Source: Druceiella hillmani (Eukaryota > Arthropoda > Insecta > Lepidoptera > Hepialidae). From it: a stretch of DNA of 64,000 nt. The notes below the pieces were generated by a model. That model saw nothing but the letters and a program-made list of their open reading frames with translations, was not told where the DNA came from and searched no databases. Numbering within the stretch: position 1 is the stretch's first letter; every line of letters begins with the position of its first letter. The translations under genes and the position numbers were made by a program. The DNA is taken from contig JAYKKI010000016.1 in the NCBI GenBank assembly GCA_039881145.1, positions 5,357,001-5,421,000 of the forward strand, given 5' to 3'. This document shows positions 12,030-24,215 of this stretch, piece by piece.

Positions 12030-12225
12030 TAATATTAACATAATACATCACGACGTTATAACCGCAGATATTAATTCACCCCACACGGCAATGATCGGTC
12101 CCTGTCACGGTCGCAGTTGTCGCTGATTAACCGGTAACGTGTTAAGTCACAACATTATATCGGGGCTTAGAAGCTGCCAGGTGCGTCGGGATTAGGCTGT
12201 GATTAAAGCCTGTGTCTTAGCACGT
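12030..12225. other. GC-richer non-coding block, possible conserved element
   Basis: In an AT-rich setting, this block from 'cgacgttataaccgcagata' to 'gcctgtgtcttagcacgtc' holds 'cctgtcacggtcgcagttgt' and 'aagctgccaggtgcgtcggg' without an open frame. Raised G+C without coding or repeat character suggests regulatory DNA; this is inference only. Confidence 0.3.
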
Positions 12226-14501
12226 CTATATTCTCAAATTATGGAACCGTGTTTGTAGATATATGAAATGGGGTGAGATTAACTTGCTCATACCTGTCGA
12301 TGGGTACATGTGTAGATATATGTATCAACCTATATTTGTTTGCTAATCAATTGTACGAAAACTTTTTCTTTTGAATGTTTAATACTAGAATACTTATATA
12401 TTTTATTGTTACTCATTTTTTTAATAAATTACATTTAGCTGTGCGTTAAGTCGTATAAAAATAATGTGTGAGTAAAAGCCTCCACTTGGTAATAAATGAA
12501 AGATTTCTAATGTTCGAGAATGTATAAGTTTAAATTCGATAACAATTATGTCGAATATACCAGTGTTACTGGCAGTTTTGAAGCCAAAAGGATATATAAG
12601 CTGTGCGTGTTTAGTAGAAATATATTTGTCTCTTTGTTGTCGTTGCTAGAGTAATATTTTTGTCTGAGAGTTTGAAAGTCATGTGTGAATTTTTTATTTA
12701 TGTCATTACTATCGAGATATTGTTTTCTATATTTGGTTATTCCTGTATATTGGTTATTCCTGTATATTTGGTTATTCCTGTATATATTCCTATATTTGGT
12801 GATTTCGTTAGTTCAATAAATAATCATTATAGTAAAAAATGATTTGGAAAAGAATAGAAAATATTCATTGTGTAAGATTACAAAAACTTAAATTTTATAA
12901 TCTAGTCATATAAAAGTTGTTATAGAATTAAAAAAAAAACATTATTTTATTTCATTTACTTCTCCGTGGAAGTCTTGATATGAAATTCTAGGTCGTAACT
13001 AAGAACTAGAATGACGTATCAAGTCTAATATCATAAAATATTTTTTAGGTTTTATTAATATTTTCAAGCTTGTTCAATTGATTTCGTGATTATTCCATTT
13101 CGTATAAGTACTCAGTTTTATGAAATCGACTAATCTTGGTCTACTGGTTCATTTTCCAAGAGTTAAAAGTGTGATGTTAAAATTCTGCGAAAGATAAAAT
13201 AATTTGATATTGTATATGAACTTTCATTATATCTACATTTAGGAATACCGGCTGGTTATGCTAGCGTATGCTGTTTGTAAATAAATATAAAAGCAAAAAT
13301 TATTTTTCTTTTATTATAACTTTTATTAATATTGATGGTTTTATAATTTAAATAGTTCAATTTAATATAAACCACTCTAAACATAGGAATTAAAAAAAAT
13401 AATTTTAGAGACAAAGTGATGCAATTCATCAAACATATTCTATTCGTCTACTTGCCGTTGTTAAAGGTGAGACAGAATCTGACTTCTCTTTTTTTCTAGA
13501 GATAGAGAATCTGTACTTCTCGTTTTTTCTTGTTATAGCGTCTCTCTCTCTCATGGTCGTGCATGATGGGTGAAGTGTAAAGAGTTTAATGTGAATAACA
13601 TTCTCGTGCGTAAAACTTAGACGCGGGCAAAGTAGCAAAGTGCTTAGTATTTTACGTAATATATTTTTAATAATAGCATTTTTAATGTAGAAAAGCATAG
13701 ATGGCTATAATTTTGTGTATAAAAACGCACTAAATATGAGCACTGGTTTGGAATTCAGCAACAGAACAACATTTTTAGTGTTATAAGTTTTTCTTTAAAA
13801 AATACCTAATAATAATACTCTGCTAATTTCAGAAATAACTTGTACTAAGCAAGCTCATCGGTATTAAAATTCCTTAAAAGAAGATCACGTCAAGCAGCGT
13901 TTCCATATGGGCATCTACCAAAGATTGAGGGTATCTGGTATTTTTTTACTTCAGAAGTTAATTGAAGAATAATTGGAAGACTACGATAAGTATGAGATGC
14001 TTCTTGTGACGGTTTGATATCAGATTCACACCGATCGGATGTAAAGAATAAAACCCAAAACAGTTCCACTCCACGAATGTTTACTGGAAGAATAGTTTTA
14101 ACTACAAATTTACTATCAAAATTCATTTATTACGGATGGTCCATAAGATATGTTTCATATAAAGTTATATAGGTTCCAGGCCGGCCATGTCTGAATATAA
14201 TTGTTCTTTACGATGAACACATATTTCAAAAGATGTATGTTATACAGATGGAGAGATAATATTAGTAAAAACAACAAATGAAAGATTATTGTATATGAAA
14301 TACCAGAGTCCAGCAAATTGCGGCATGTTCAGTCATGCTACCGTTTGAGGATCCTGAAACTCCTTAGAAAATATCTTCTTTATAGACGAATATTTTATTT
14401 TCAAAAATAGATATTTGCAGTGTTTACTAAACATTTGTAATTACTACTAGCAGTAAAACATATTAATAAATAAGGAACACAAATGGGGCCAAATCTTGAA
14501 T
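12226..14501. other. No gene seen
   Basis: AT-rich. A short tandem 'ttggttattcctgtatat' occurs about three times at 12733-12785. A slightly G+C-richer patch at 13440-13640 has a minus frame without recognisable protein character. Confidence 0.5.
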
Positions 14502-14648
14502 TATTGAATATATTTGGTATTAATTTTGTAGAAACTCATTATTCACAATTAAATGAAACTACGTGATGTAGTATTATTTTTACTTTCTTTAAGTTCTTTA
14601 CCACGACCTAGGTTTCGTTGTATTACAACATCTTCAGATGGGCTATTG
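14502..14648 (-). mobile_element. Penelope-like terminal fragment with hammerhead motif, copy 2
   Basis: On the minus strand the core CTGAAGA (14637-14631) leads into stem II GTTG-TAATA-CAAC, GAA, then the minimal stem III ACC-TA-GGT. The expected cleavage is between 14605 and 14604. Stem I pairs CCAT with GTGG (one wobble). All residues of the conserved core are present, with the same single extra base before stem II as the other copies. It is the left arm of an inverted pair whose right arm is copy 3. A truncated plus-strand start of the same motif (cccacctgaa) lies directly next to it at about 14660. Confidence 0.68.
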
Positions 14649-14660
14649 CAAAGATCGCCC

Positions 14661-15481
14661 ACCTGAACTATTGCAATTGTTCAAATATTTTTAGTACTTT
14701 GATCAGCTATATTGAAATCTTGATTCCATTAGATTTAAGACTATAATTTTGTGTGGTATTTCAAATAAAAAAAACTAAAGTTTTTTCCGTAAGTTTCTTC
14801 ATTTTTTGTGTTAAAAAGATATTAGTCTGCGCATTACACGACGAAACTGAAACTGATCAACTGTTCAAATGATTTATGACAGTTACGTGATCAAATTACT
14901 AAACGCTGTTTTTAGTAAATGCTACTTTAATGAAAGTTGTCATGGTTAGTAGTAACATATTGCGGTAAATGGCGACACTTTAATACTCCATTAATATGTT
15001 TCAAGCAACCTCATTTTTCCTTTCTCATCATGATGTTTATAACAGCCGGTTTATTTATAAAGGCATCGCTTTTTTTAGCGATTCGCCAATTATTTTATAT
15101 GACAGCGCAATTATTTTCACTTTCATTTTGCTCTCTAAATATTTATATATTGCGCGTTTGCCATTGAATAATCACTTAAAAATTTGTATGAAATTACGTT
15201 ATAAATACAAACAAAAATATGCGTGAAAAAAACAAACAAATTTATACGTAGAAGTGAAACTTATTTATTGTAAATGATTATTTGCAACTAATTTAATAAC
15301 AAATATATTTTTGTAAACTGTGTGTTAAAATTATAATTATTAATACTTTGCGGTGTAGTTATACATACGGTTTTGTAATTACAAAACAAGATTATTTTTA
15401 AAAAAATATACTGACTGCGATTTGTACTTCAAATTTCGGTATTGATTTTGATGAACATAAGATATCATTATTGAAAATCTT
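14661..15481. other. Spacer between the inverted hammerhead-bearing arms
   Basis: AT-rich, with overlapping plus frames of no recognisable content (14937-15226). No reverse transcriptase or GIY-YIG motif is visible, so if this is an element body it is not coding. Confidence 0.5.
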
Positions 15482-15634
15482 TGCTAATAGCCCACCTGAA
15501 GATGTTGTAATACAACGAACCCTAGGTCGTGGTAAAGAACTTAAAGAAAGTAGAAATAATGCTACATCACGTAGTTTCATTTAATTATCAATAATGAATT
15601 TCTATAAAATTAACGCCAAATATATTCAATATTA
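15482..15634 (+). mobile_element. Penelope-like terminal fragment with hammerhead motif, copy 3 (core mutated)
   Basis: Core CTGAAGA is at 15496-15502, stem II GTTG-TAATA-CAAC at 15504-15516, and GAA at 15517-15519. Cleavage would follow C15528, and stem I CCAC pairs perfectly with GTGG. The base expected to be A at 15520 (A15.1, paired with U16.1) is C, so this ribozyme is probably inactive. The copy extends to about 15632, ending in 'aaaattaacgcc' and an AT-rich tail shared in inverted form with copy 2. An open 60-codon minus frame over it is a by-product of the repeat. Confidence 0.66.
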
Positions 15635-16104
15635 TAGAAACACTTATATAAATTAATTTATAAAATGCATCTTATAACGATTAAATGCTAAAAAAGTATT
15701 CTTAAATATACAAAGGCGACGCGTGGAGACAGTAGTAAATTTCGTTTTTCTGGAGAATTAGGATTTCTCGAAAAATCTTTAGCGGGAGTAAGTTGAAATA
15801 GACGGTGACTCTAGTTTTTCGGGTAAGTATGATCAGCGAAGATATAGCAAAATTTTTGAAAATTATAGTAGATTAAATATCGTCATTTTCACAAAGCAAA
15901 TTCGCTAAAAGGTAGGCAGAAATTATAATACTAAATACTAGAATATTACGTTTCAAGAATTAGTTTGATTCAAAAATTTACTTTGATAAAATTTTTAAAT
16001 TCAGAATGAATGAACCATCTCGAAATATTATGAAAGTAGCATTGCTTTATCGAAGAAAAGTATTCTGAAATCAGCTTTTTAGCATCTTATTTAAGCCTCA
16101 TTTT
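15635..16104. other. No gene seen
   Basis: AT-rich, nothing recognised. Confidence 0.55.
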
Positions 16105-16270
16105 ATATTACATTAGCTGATTTATCCGGTTTTAGCCGGGTACATTTACCATTCCGCGTATAGGCCATTTCATGTACTCGGTTATTATTCGGCGCTCAAT
16201 AAAGTTACCGTAATAAAACGTAGCCAACCTCACGTCTGCCTGCTAAGTTAGGTATTATACATTTACTGTC
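16105..16270. other. GC-richer non-coding block, possible conserved element
   Basis: 'gctgatttatccggttttag', 'attccgcgtataggcca' and 'ccaacctcacgtctgcctgc' stand out from the flanks. No frame, no repeat match in the window. It ends at the hAT-type element. Confidence 0.28.
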
Positions 16271-16326
16271 CTAGGGATCTAGATTGATGAGAGTAAACGG
16301 CGCACAGTAAAGGAATCACTTTATAT

Positions 16327-16754
16327 TAGGAGTTCACAACCAGGGGGGCACGCCTCCCAAGGGGGGCATAGAGAGATGTCAAGGGGGGCGGAAAGCGTTT
16401 GCATTTTAGAAAGAAAAAACCAACAAATATACAAACAACATTAACAAATAATATTACAATGTAATGTTTATTTTACATGCATAAAATTAATGAAATTAAA
16501 TATCATATTCACTATTATTACCACAAACTTGCGAAAAATTTGACGCTTTGGTGTACATTTTTTGTTGAGATATTTCATTTTCAGTTTGAGTATGTAAAAT
16601 TATTGTGTCTCACTGTTAAAAGGTAAGTTTGTGTATTTACAAACTGCAGTTACCATTTTTATTTAATTTAAAAATGTAAAGGGGGGGGGGGCGGTATGAA
16701 AATATAATTTATAGACTGGGGAGCCTCAACAAAAAAAAGGGTTGGGAAACCCTG
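16327..16754. mobile_element. hAT-type non-autonomous element with 8-base target duplication
   Basis: Left end TAGGAGTTCACAACC and right end GGTTGGGAAACCCTG form 15-base imperfect terminal inverted repeats of the CAGGGTTYCCAACC type. Both sides are flanked by the identical octamer CTTTATAT (16319-16326 and 16755-16762), the target-duplication length of hAT elements. The interior is G-run rich near both ends (ggggggca, ggggggggggcgg) and AT-rich in the middle, with no transposase frame. At 428 bases it is a MITE-like derivative mobilised in trans. Confidence 0.8.
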
Positions 16755-16762
16755 CTTTATAT

Positions 16763-17474
16763 GATAGAGTGGTGTGAATTTTCCATATAGAAAATCATGT
16801 ATATAAACTTATAAAATTAAAGTTGTCAGTGTTATCTAGACAAAAGAAAATTTTACTACATCCTTTCTTTTTTAATCTGATGATTCTTATTTTCACAAAT
16901 CATAACCGGTCGTTGCATCTCTAATTTCCGCGCATTACTTCCGTTACACCGTTTCGTTACTCTAGATGTATACATTTTTAATTTTTATAAGGTAATTAAC
17001 TTCGTGTCTTTATTTTATTTTATTTTATTGAGACATAAATAAATAAAAAAAGCAGATTAAAAAACGTTTCATATTTTTTATTAACATATCGTTGCATTAT
17101 CGACTAAAAAGCCGCATGATATTTAATAGTTACTTATATTATACCTAAACAAATTCTATGTCTAGCACTTAGGAACACGTTCTTTTTATGTGTCTTTAAG
17201 GGTCACCTGAAAAAAATCTACTACACCTAATTTGAAAGATTCACCGAATCCGATTTCGCTGCAATGTTTGAAAAACTGTTCGTAAAAAGAAAATATGTTC
17301 AAAAATTTATTTAAATTGTATCAACGTTTGAACAGGTCTATTAAATTTTAATTATCGCATATTAATTTATTTATCTCGATTTTAACTTTTATACCTTTTT
17401 CCTTTTCAACCATTTTTATTTTACCCACACAAAATTTTACCACAGTCATAAAAAATATGAAAAATACCACTCAC
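16763..17474. other. Probable intron downstream of exon C
   Basis: Begins, in gene sense, with GTGAGT at 17474. No acceptor-exon pair completing a TG-initial codon was found here, so the next exon probably lies beyond this stretch. Confidence 0.5.
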
Positions 17475-17784
17475 CATCTCCTGCTAGCATGGTGCCTCCG
17501 TTTTCTACGTCGTCTGTGTCGGATGGTGTCATCGACTCTCTCCGTTGTCGTTTCAATTTCCGCCGACTTAACGATTTCTGTAACCGATTCGACAGCTTCT
17601 TTTTGCTGCTCAAACTCCGAAGCGGTCTTATTTACGATCACTGTATTGCTGTAAACATCTTCAGATAGAACACCGTTGGTAGGAGCCGGTGCCACAGTTA
17701 TATTCTCAAACGTTCCGTCCTTCGATTTCTGCAGATTTCCATTTAAATCACCGGTTATTTCGCGGCTGTTGCTTTGAATTTTAC
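17475..17784 (-). CDS. Exon C of the same unrecognised gene, with Arg/Lys/His-rich tract
   Basis: The acceptor is TTGAATAACTAG before base 17784. The two leading bases GT complete the Gly codon begun by exon B. The 310-base exon is open and reads KIQSNSREITGDLNGNLQK, then a Glu/Thr/Val-rich segment (EAVESVTEIVKSAEIETT), then the basic tract RHRRRRKRRHHASRR. A perfect consensus donor, ATG|GTGAGT, lies at 17475/17474, so the exon probably leaves in phase 2. If it is not spliced there, the protein ends one codon later at TGG TGA. The basic tract could be a nuclear localisation signal, an RNA- or lipid-binding patch or a furin-type site; nothing decides between these. The next exon downstream was not found. 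Confidence 0.72.
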
Positions 17785-18722
17785 CTAGTTATTCAATAAC
17801 ACAGTGTTATTCATAATTTATTTATTTTCTGTTCATTAAACAAAGTATATAAATGGTATAAACATTGTAGCTACGATAGTAATTTTACGTACATAAAAAC
17901 AATTTTGTGAAAAAATTTATATAAAGTAAAAAGTTTTGAAATCTGGTGTTTCTATTACTTTCTATTATTTTGTGAGCAATGAAATGTCTTCACCTTATTT
18001 TATGTCAAAATATTGGGATAATACATATACTTATTACCCATTTAATTGAGTTTAGCTCTATATTGCTAATTTGATAATTTTGATTACATAAAATGCAAAA
18101 TGGAGACTGCAGAAGGTGTCTTTGGAAATGTAATGATATGAAAATATTTAACAAACGTAAATTGTTTGTCTTCTTTCTAATAAAAAAATAAGTCGTTTAA
18201 CTATGAGACTGTCTTATCTTTATTTTTTTCACGTTTATAACCTTTAAGGTTAGAAAAATATGTTTTGAATTAATTATTTAAAGAAATTATCAAATATTAT
18301 TCACGTTGTATGGAATAGAAATATAGAAAGTGTTATCAGTACGTATTTGAAGATACAATTACACGTGTTTCTAATATGATAATAATGATATAATGTAGGA
18401 ATTGGTGAAGTGATGATAAATAAACATGTTATGGTAAAAAATATAATGTAAAGTTACAAAAAAGTTACAGATAACTAGTCATTAATGCATGGTTAAAGAT
18501 AAAAAAATATATTTATAGTTATTATAATAGAAGTTATGCAATAAAGATACGTTGGGAACTTGAATTGAAAGATGTACGTATTTGCTATTGTATGACAGTA
18601 TTACTACTTTTATTTAAAATAAATAATTTTAACAACAAATTACACTATATAAATTAGTGGAACTAAAATTGAATATCTACAACAGATAAAAAGACTGACG
18701 TAGACAGTCATGAGATAATTAC
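17785..18722 (-). other. Intron between exons B and C
   Basis: 938 bases from GTAATT to AACTAG, AT-rich, with no repeat or frame of note. Confidence 0.68.
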
Positions 18723-19038
18723 CTAGCTTATCATCAATTGTAATTACTGGAACATCCTTTTTGCTATTGTTTCTAATATTGTCTGTGTTGATTATTTCAT
18801 CAAAATCCAAGATGCTGTCTGCTGAAATGTTGACGGCCAGAACTCCGTCTTGTTCCAGGCTTTCTGACTCGGTGAGATTATCTTGCACGTTGCTTGTTTT
18901 GTTAACTAGCGTCTGCACATTTTTCTGCTCAGATTTTTCATTGATATTGCCTATTGGAGTTTTAACGTTAGCTAATTCTTTGAAAATGTCGCTGGTTAAT
19001 TTTCCATTCTTTAAGGAAATTGACGTATCCAGCGGTTT
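18723..19038 (-). CDS. Exon B of the same unrecognised gene
   Basis: The acceptor is TTTCCTTTCAG before base 19038 and the donor is CTAG|GTAATT after base 18723. The exon is 316 bases, enters in phase 0 (matching exon A) and leaves in phase 1. It is open throughout, starting KPLDTSISLKNGKLTSDIF and ending VPVITIDDKLG across the junction. Composition is acidic and polar, rich in Asn, Ser, Asp and Glu, with several Asn-x-Ser/Thr sequons (NKT, NLT, NIS). No domain or membrane segment is visible, so it is probably a disordered region. The intron joining it to exon A is 6482 bases and filled with microsatellites and interspersed repeats. Confidence 0.72.
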
Positions 19039-19639
19039 CTGAAAGGAAAATATAAATTTTATCTATATTAATTTGTTTCCCACTCTTTTTAATATTCGGT
19101 AGAATTGTATTTATTTATTATCATATCTAAGCGCAGATAAAGACAAATAGAATCGCATAAGGACCAAAGACCCTTATCCCAGGTTTTGGCTCAAAAACGA
19201 ACAATAGTAAAATATAAGTTGTCTAAATGGATTAAGATTGTATTCCAAATATATAAAGGTTTTATTTCATGACTTATATGCTTGACTATCATGTTTTCAA
19301 CATACGACGATTGGCCTCAGCTTTGAGAAATTCCGAATGAATTGGCTTAATTCGCAGAAAATGATGTGTGCTCACTATATAGATTGTACTAAAGGCTGTT
19401 CTAATATTCTTGCGTCCAGAGCATCTTCTTATGATGATGAAGATAACAAGATAAAGCATATTATTGCATTTTCGAAAATGGTACTCGGACCGGTTTATGT
19501 TTTACCGATATTAAAACTACTATATGGTACTTGTGGTATACTATTCATCACGAGACGATTAAGCCTTGATTTGAATAGGTCGAGTGTATATTTATAAGAT
19601 TTGACAGCTTTGATGAAGAACCTTTCGATAAATAAAAAA

Positions 19640-19723
<84 letters not shown>
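19640..19723. repeat. (TA)n microsatellite in the long intron
   Basis: About 42 TA units, 600 bases upstream (in gene sense) of exon B. Confidence 0.95.
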
Positions 19724-19728
<5 letters not shown>

Positions 19729-20018
19729 CCCGTGCCTGATAAATGGAATGAAATCAGAACAAATGATAATAAGGTTACTAATGTTATTATGAATGTAACG
19801 CTAGAATGACTATGGCAGAGAAAGTTTAAAATTAAAACATTTATTTGTATTTACGTAAAATTCCTAAAAATAAGTTAAACATGAGTAAAACTCACGTTAT
19901 GAGCATTTTACTCCACCGATTCAATAAAGCTTCTACGTCTATTGTTAAACGACAAACGGATCTACACGTGAGTGATCTCAAAACGTTTCCCGTTTTCCTT
20001 TTTCAGTACTTTTAATTA

Positions 20019-20021
<3 letters not shown>

Positions 20022-20104
<83 letters not shown>
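20022..20104. repeat. (TA)n microsatellite in the long intron
   Basis: About 41 TA units, 300 bases from the previous run. Confidence 0.95.
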
Positions 20105-20108
<4 letters not shown>

Positions 20109-21239
20109 AAGTGACAGCCAACTTAATTACTAACTCATACAAACCGACGTACTGATATGATACTCAGTTTTGTTCGCTGTATACTACAATATGAGACAAA
20201 GTTTTTTACTCACGAATGGGCTATGCGAAGTACTTGTTAATTCTTGTTTTTTTATTTAGATAATAACAAAAATACCAAAATTAATTTGGGATAGCTCCAC
20301 AAATTTTCTAAGCAAACTAACAATTACGTTTTATTGGATTATTGATAAACATTAACTTCAAATCTGTAAATGAAACATATAAGCTGGTTCAAGCAATCCC
20401 GAAAGATAAGTGACAAAAATAATATGGCGAACGAGACATGCTCTCTTGAAGATCGAATATTTACACATAAACTTCCCAACTTGCTTCTTTAGTAGTACAT
20501 AATGGGCTCAATGCGCGCTCTACATTGAATCCGTGTAGAGATGTAACGAAAGAATAAATCATATTATTTATGTGATATCATTGACAAACTAACGTGATAT
20601 CATGAGTAAAGTAAATTTTAAATAAGTTTTACATATTATAAATAAATTATAAGTAAATTATAGAATTTTACATTTAAAAAAGAAAAGTTTTTAAATCTAG
20701 ATTTTCCCATACGTTTCCTTTTATTTTTAGGATTCTGCTAAAATTTGTTATATAAATTTTTCACAAATTACAGATATTTGCTTATCAGTTCAATTTTTAT
20801 TTTCCTTCTATCACGTCTTAAGAAACGGCCAATTTATAAGTTTGTATTTCTCAAAGACACTGAAAACAAAATTATTGCTACGGTCGTTACCGAAAATATT
20901 CTATATCTCATAAACTACAGCACATTTCTTATTCAAATCAATTCATTCAATTCAACTACTTAATTCCTTTTCAGAATATTTTCACACGTTAAATGAAAAG
21001 TTAGAGGCAGGGTAGGCGGGACACTTTGTAAGAGTTTAGAAGCGCATATGTCACGAACTATTGATTTAAATAAAAAAGTTACTTTGAAACCTTTATATCA
21101 TTTTTAAGACCTATGCCATGATACCCCATACGTTTATGTACACCGTATTTTTTTATCCCTCAGTCATGCGTATGGAATGCTACCCCCAAATATTTTTTTT
21201 TTCATAATTCCGCTATTTCATTCATAGAAGACATCAAGC

Positions 21240-21380
21240 ATCTAAATTTCATCTATATAGTGCCAATAATCTCCGGTAAAATGGTTGAGACATACGGACA
21301 GACAGGCGGGCAGAAGGATAGGACTAAATTATAAGAGTTCCATTTTTGCCATTTGGCTTCGGAATTTTAAAAAGTGTTAA
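21240..21380 (+). repeat. GACAGAC/GGTTCCG interspersed repeat, copy 2
   Basis: Best preserved member: 'aaaatggttgagacatacgg', 'acagacaggcgggcagaag', 'ataagagttccatttttgcc' and 'atttggcttcggaatttt'. It lies inside the long intron of the minus-strand gene. Confidence 0.65.
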
Positions 21381-24004
21381 ACTTAATTTTTAATTCCAAT
21401 ATGCACAACATCGCCCAGTAGATTAAGGGCTGAAACGCATAAATTTCCCTTGAACATAATTTTCTGTATTGTGATAAAATATTCAAACTTGCTGTACATT
21501 ATTAGTCACATATTAGAGTCCTCTAAAATATGAACCAACCCTTGACGAACGGCCGGATGGACTAACCCTCATAATTACGTCGTGACCTATTCTCTCGACA
21601 ATATTAGACATATGAGCATTAACATTTGTGGAAGCGGATACTTCAAATTATATAGAAAAAACCGTGAAAAAATAATTAATATGTGTGGGGGAAATATGCT
21701 TAAAGTGAGATTGAACATTATTTTCATGCACTCCGTCGAATAGAGATAGGTTTTTAAACAGGTTTTTGAAAATAAAATTGAGGTTTTGTTTTTCATTTAC
21801 GATTTGTATTAATCGCTAGCGAAATTTTAAATTTCAAATTGATATACAACATGTGTCACACCTCGTCTAATTTTTATCCGCGAATTTGTAAACCCGATGA
21901 AAAGGTTTGTTAGTATTTGATGATAGTTTTCCACTAAAATGATTTTGACATAACTAGCATCAATAATTTTAGGAGAAGTAGGCAACTACGTCTTTAATCC
22001 TACTTTCCGACACGCGCTTATCCATTTTTGGTAATGACAATAATTTATTTGTTACCAACTTGGCTCTAAATTCTCGTACATTTAAATGAGGGATTATAAT
22101 CTTAGGTATTTCCAGATTCTAAATGATTTAAAATTTATTTCGCCTATAAAAGTTTTCAAAATTAATTTCGACACAAACAGAAGAGCCACTCTATTAAAGC
22201 TGTCAGTCGTGGAGTAATAATGGACCGACGATAATATAGGTATGTTACAAATATTAAGTCTATTTTTGGCTTGCTAATGTACTGCTGTAAGTCAACGGAG
22301 ACAGTTTGGTTCAAAATTACCATAACTTTATTAAACTTTATTCATCATTCCTGGAAGTTGAATGTTATTTTTTTATGAATCTAAAATTAAACATTTTTAT
22401 TATAAATTTTCACTTATCAATTTATAAAATAATATTATATAAGATGATGATAAGACTTTAACGTCGTATTCTGAAAAAAAAAGGTTTCTTATGATTTCCA
22501 CCATGTACCATGACCGATCTGCCAAAGCGGTTACATGTACCAAATTTAGACTTTAGGAGATTGAGTTCTTAGATTTTCTAAACAGCTTTGTTTTACATTG
22601 TCATTTTTTATTTTTAGTTGATCTCAAAAGAAGTTACTATTTTTTGTTAACTAGATTACATAAGAAATATATCTAAAGAAGGTTTTTTATATATTTTTTC
22701 AGTTTTAATAGAATGAGGGCTTGTGAAGTTGATTCTTACAAAATAAATATAAATAAGAAAATGTAAGCTTATTTAAAAATAAAATGTGTTTTATAATTTA
22801 TATTTGCCATAAATAATGATTAATGTTTAGATTAAAATTTGTCTTTTTTAAATAAAGCAGAAAAATAAAAATATACGGTTGTTTTTAATAGCATGTACCC
22901 CCGCTTTACATTGGTCATTTTTCACCCCCGGTATAAACTATGTTACCCACTTTAGTGATTCCAGCTAAGGGTTAAAATTTTTCATAGTATATCCGTAAAA
23001 AAATATAGTAGAATATTAAATTAAAATTAAGGAATAAATCCTTCTTATTAAATTCTATTTATTTGTTTCAGACAATTTTAAGTTATTCCAAAATTAGGTA
23101 ATAGGTAGTAATAAATATCAAAAATAAGTTTGATAATTTAAAAAAATAGTAGCTAGATAGTATTTTTACCATATTTTATACGCGAAATATTGGCAGGAAT
23201 TATATAAACCCGATGTTGGTCATTGATAAATCTTTAGCTTCCTCTCATTGCGTAGTTCGATTGAGTTGTGGAAACGGCATTTTTACTAGGGACCACGTGT
23301 TTAATATTGTTGATTTCTACAATTTCATGTTAAATAATGTATACAATTATTATTATTTTATGGCGATATGGGGGTTTTTGGAATGATTTTAGTGGATGAC
23401 AGAATGATATATATAATTTTTATTAGAAAAAATGGCTATATTTTTGATGGTGGTATGATTTTTGGGGCTATATATTATTAATTTTATCGGATTATTAAAT
23501 ATTTTATGAAAACTTTCGGTTTAAATGTTGCGCTTCTATTATAATTTAGATGCATTATTTCGTAGTTTGTTTTTGGGCATATTTTTGTAGTATGGTATCC
23601 GTGTATGTGTGGATTAATTGTGTGTCGAATGCGAGAGCTTGATAGTTCTGTTTGGTATGTTGTCACACAGTAGGTATGTATTCTTTGTTAGCCAATATTG
23701 TGTTCATAAACCACATTCGTCTATTCTTCGTCTTGTGTATTATTATTCTTTATTGTGTATCTAATGGTGTTTTTGGTGTATATTACACAATATGAAATGA
23801 TAAGTCATGTAGTTTGTAATTACTCAATCTTGTCCGTCCATCTATAAGTATTCAGTCTTGAGTGACAAGTATTTAGTTTATAGTTTAGCAAAAATTGCTT
23901 TTTATTAATCAGAATGTAGATATTTCCCTATCGATATAGTCTTAATAAATTTAGTGTGGGTATTTCGAAACAGTACTTGCTGGTTCCATTTAGGCTTTCA
24001 TCAA

Positions 24005-24168
24005 AATTATGAAAATGTTGTGTTAGATTTCAAGAGAGGATAAATTAAAGTCAGGGAAGAGGGGTGTTTTCAAAGGAAACGATAGGGTATATAAAAGGCA
24101 CGAATCATATTAGAGTTTGTGTGTGTATACATATGTGTGTGTGTATGTATATATATTTATGTGTGTGA

Positions 24169-24215
<47 letters not shown>

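Noticed and set aside
15398..15580. Minus-strand 60-residue protein with an SLPRPRVRCITTSSGG patch
   Set aside because: It is the antisense of the hammerhead-bearing repeat and is broken in the other copies.
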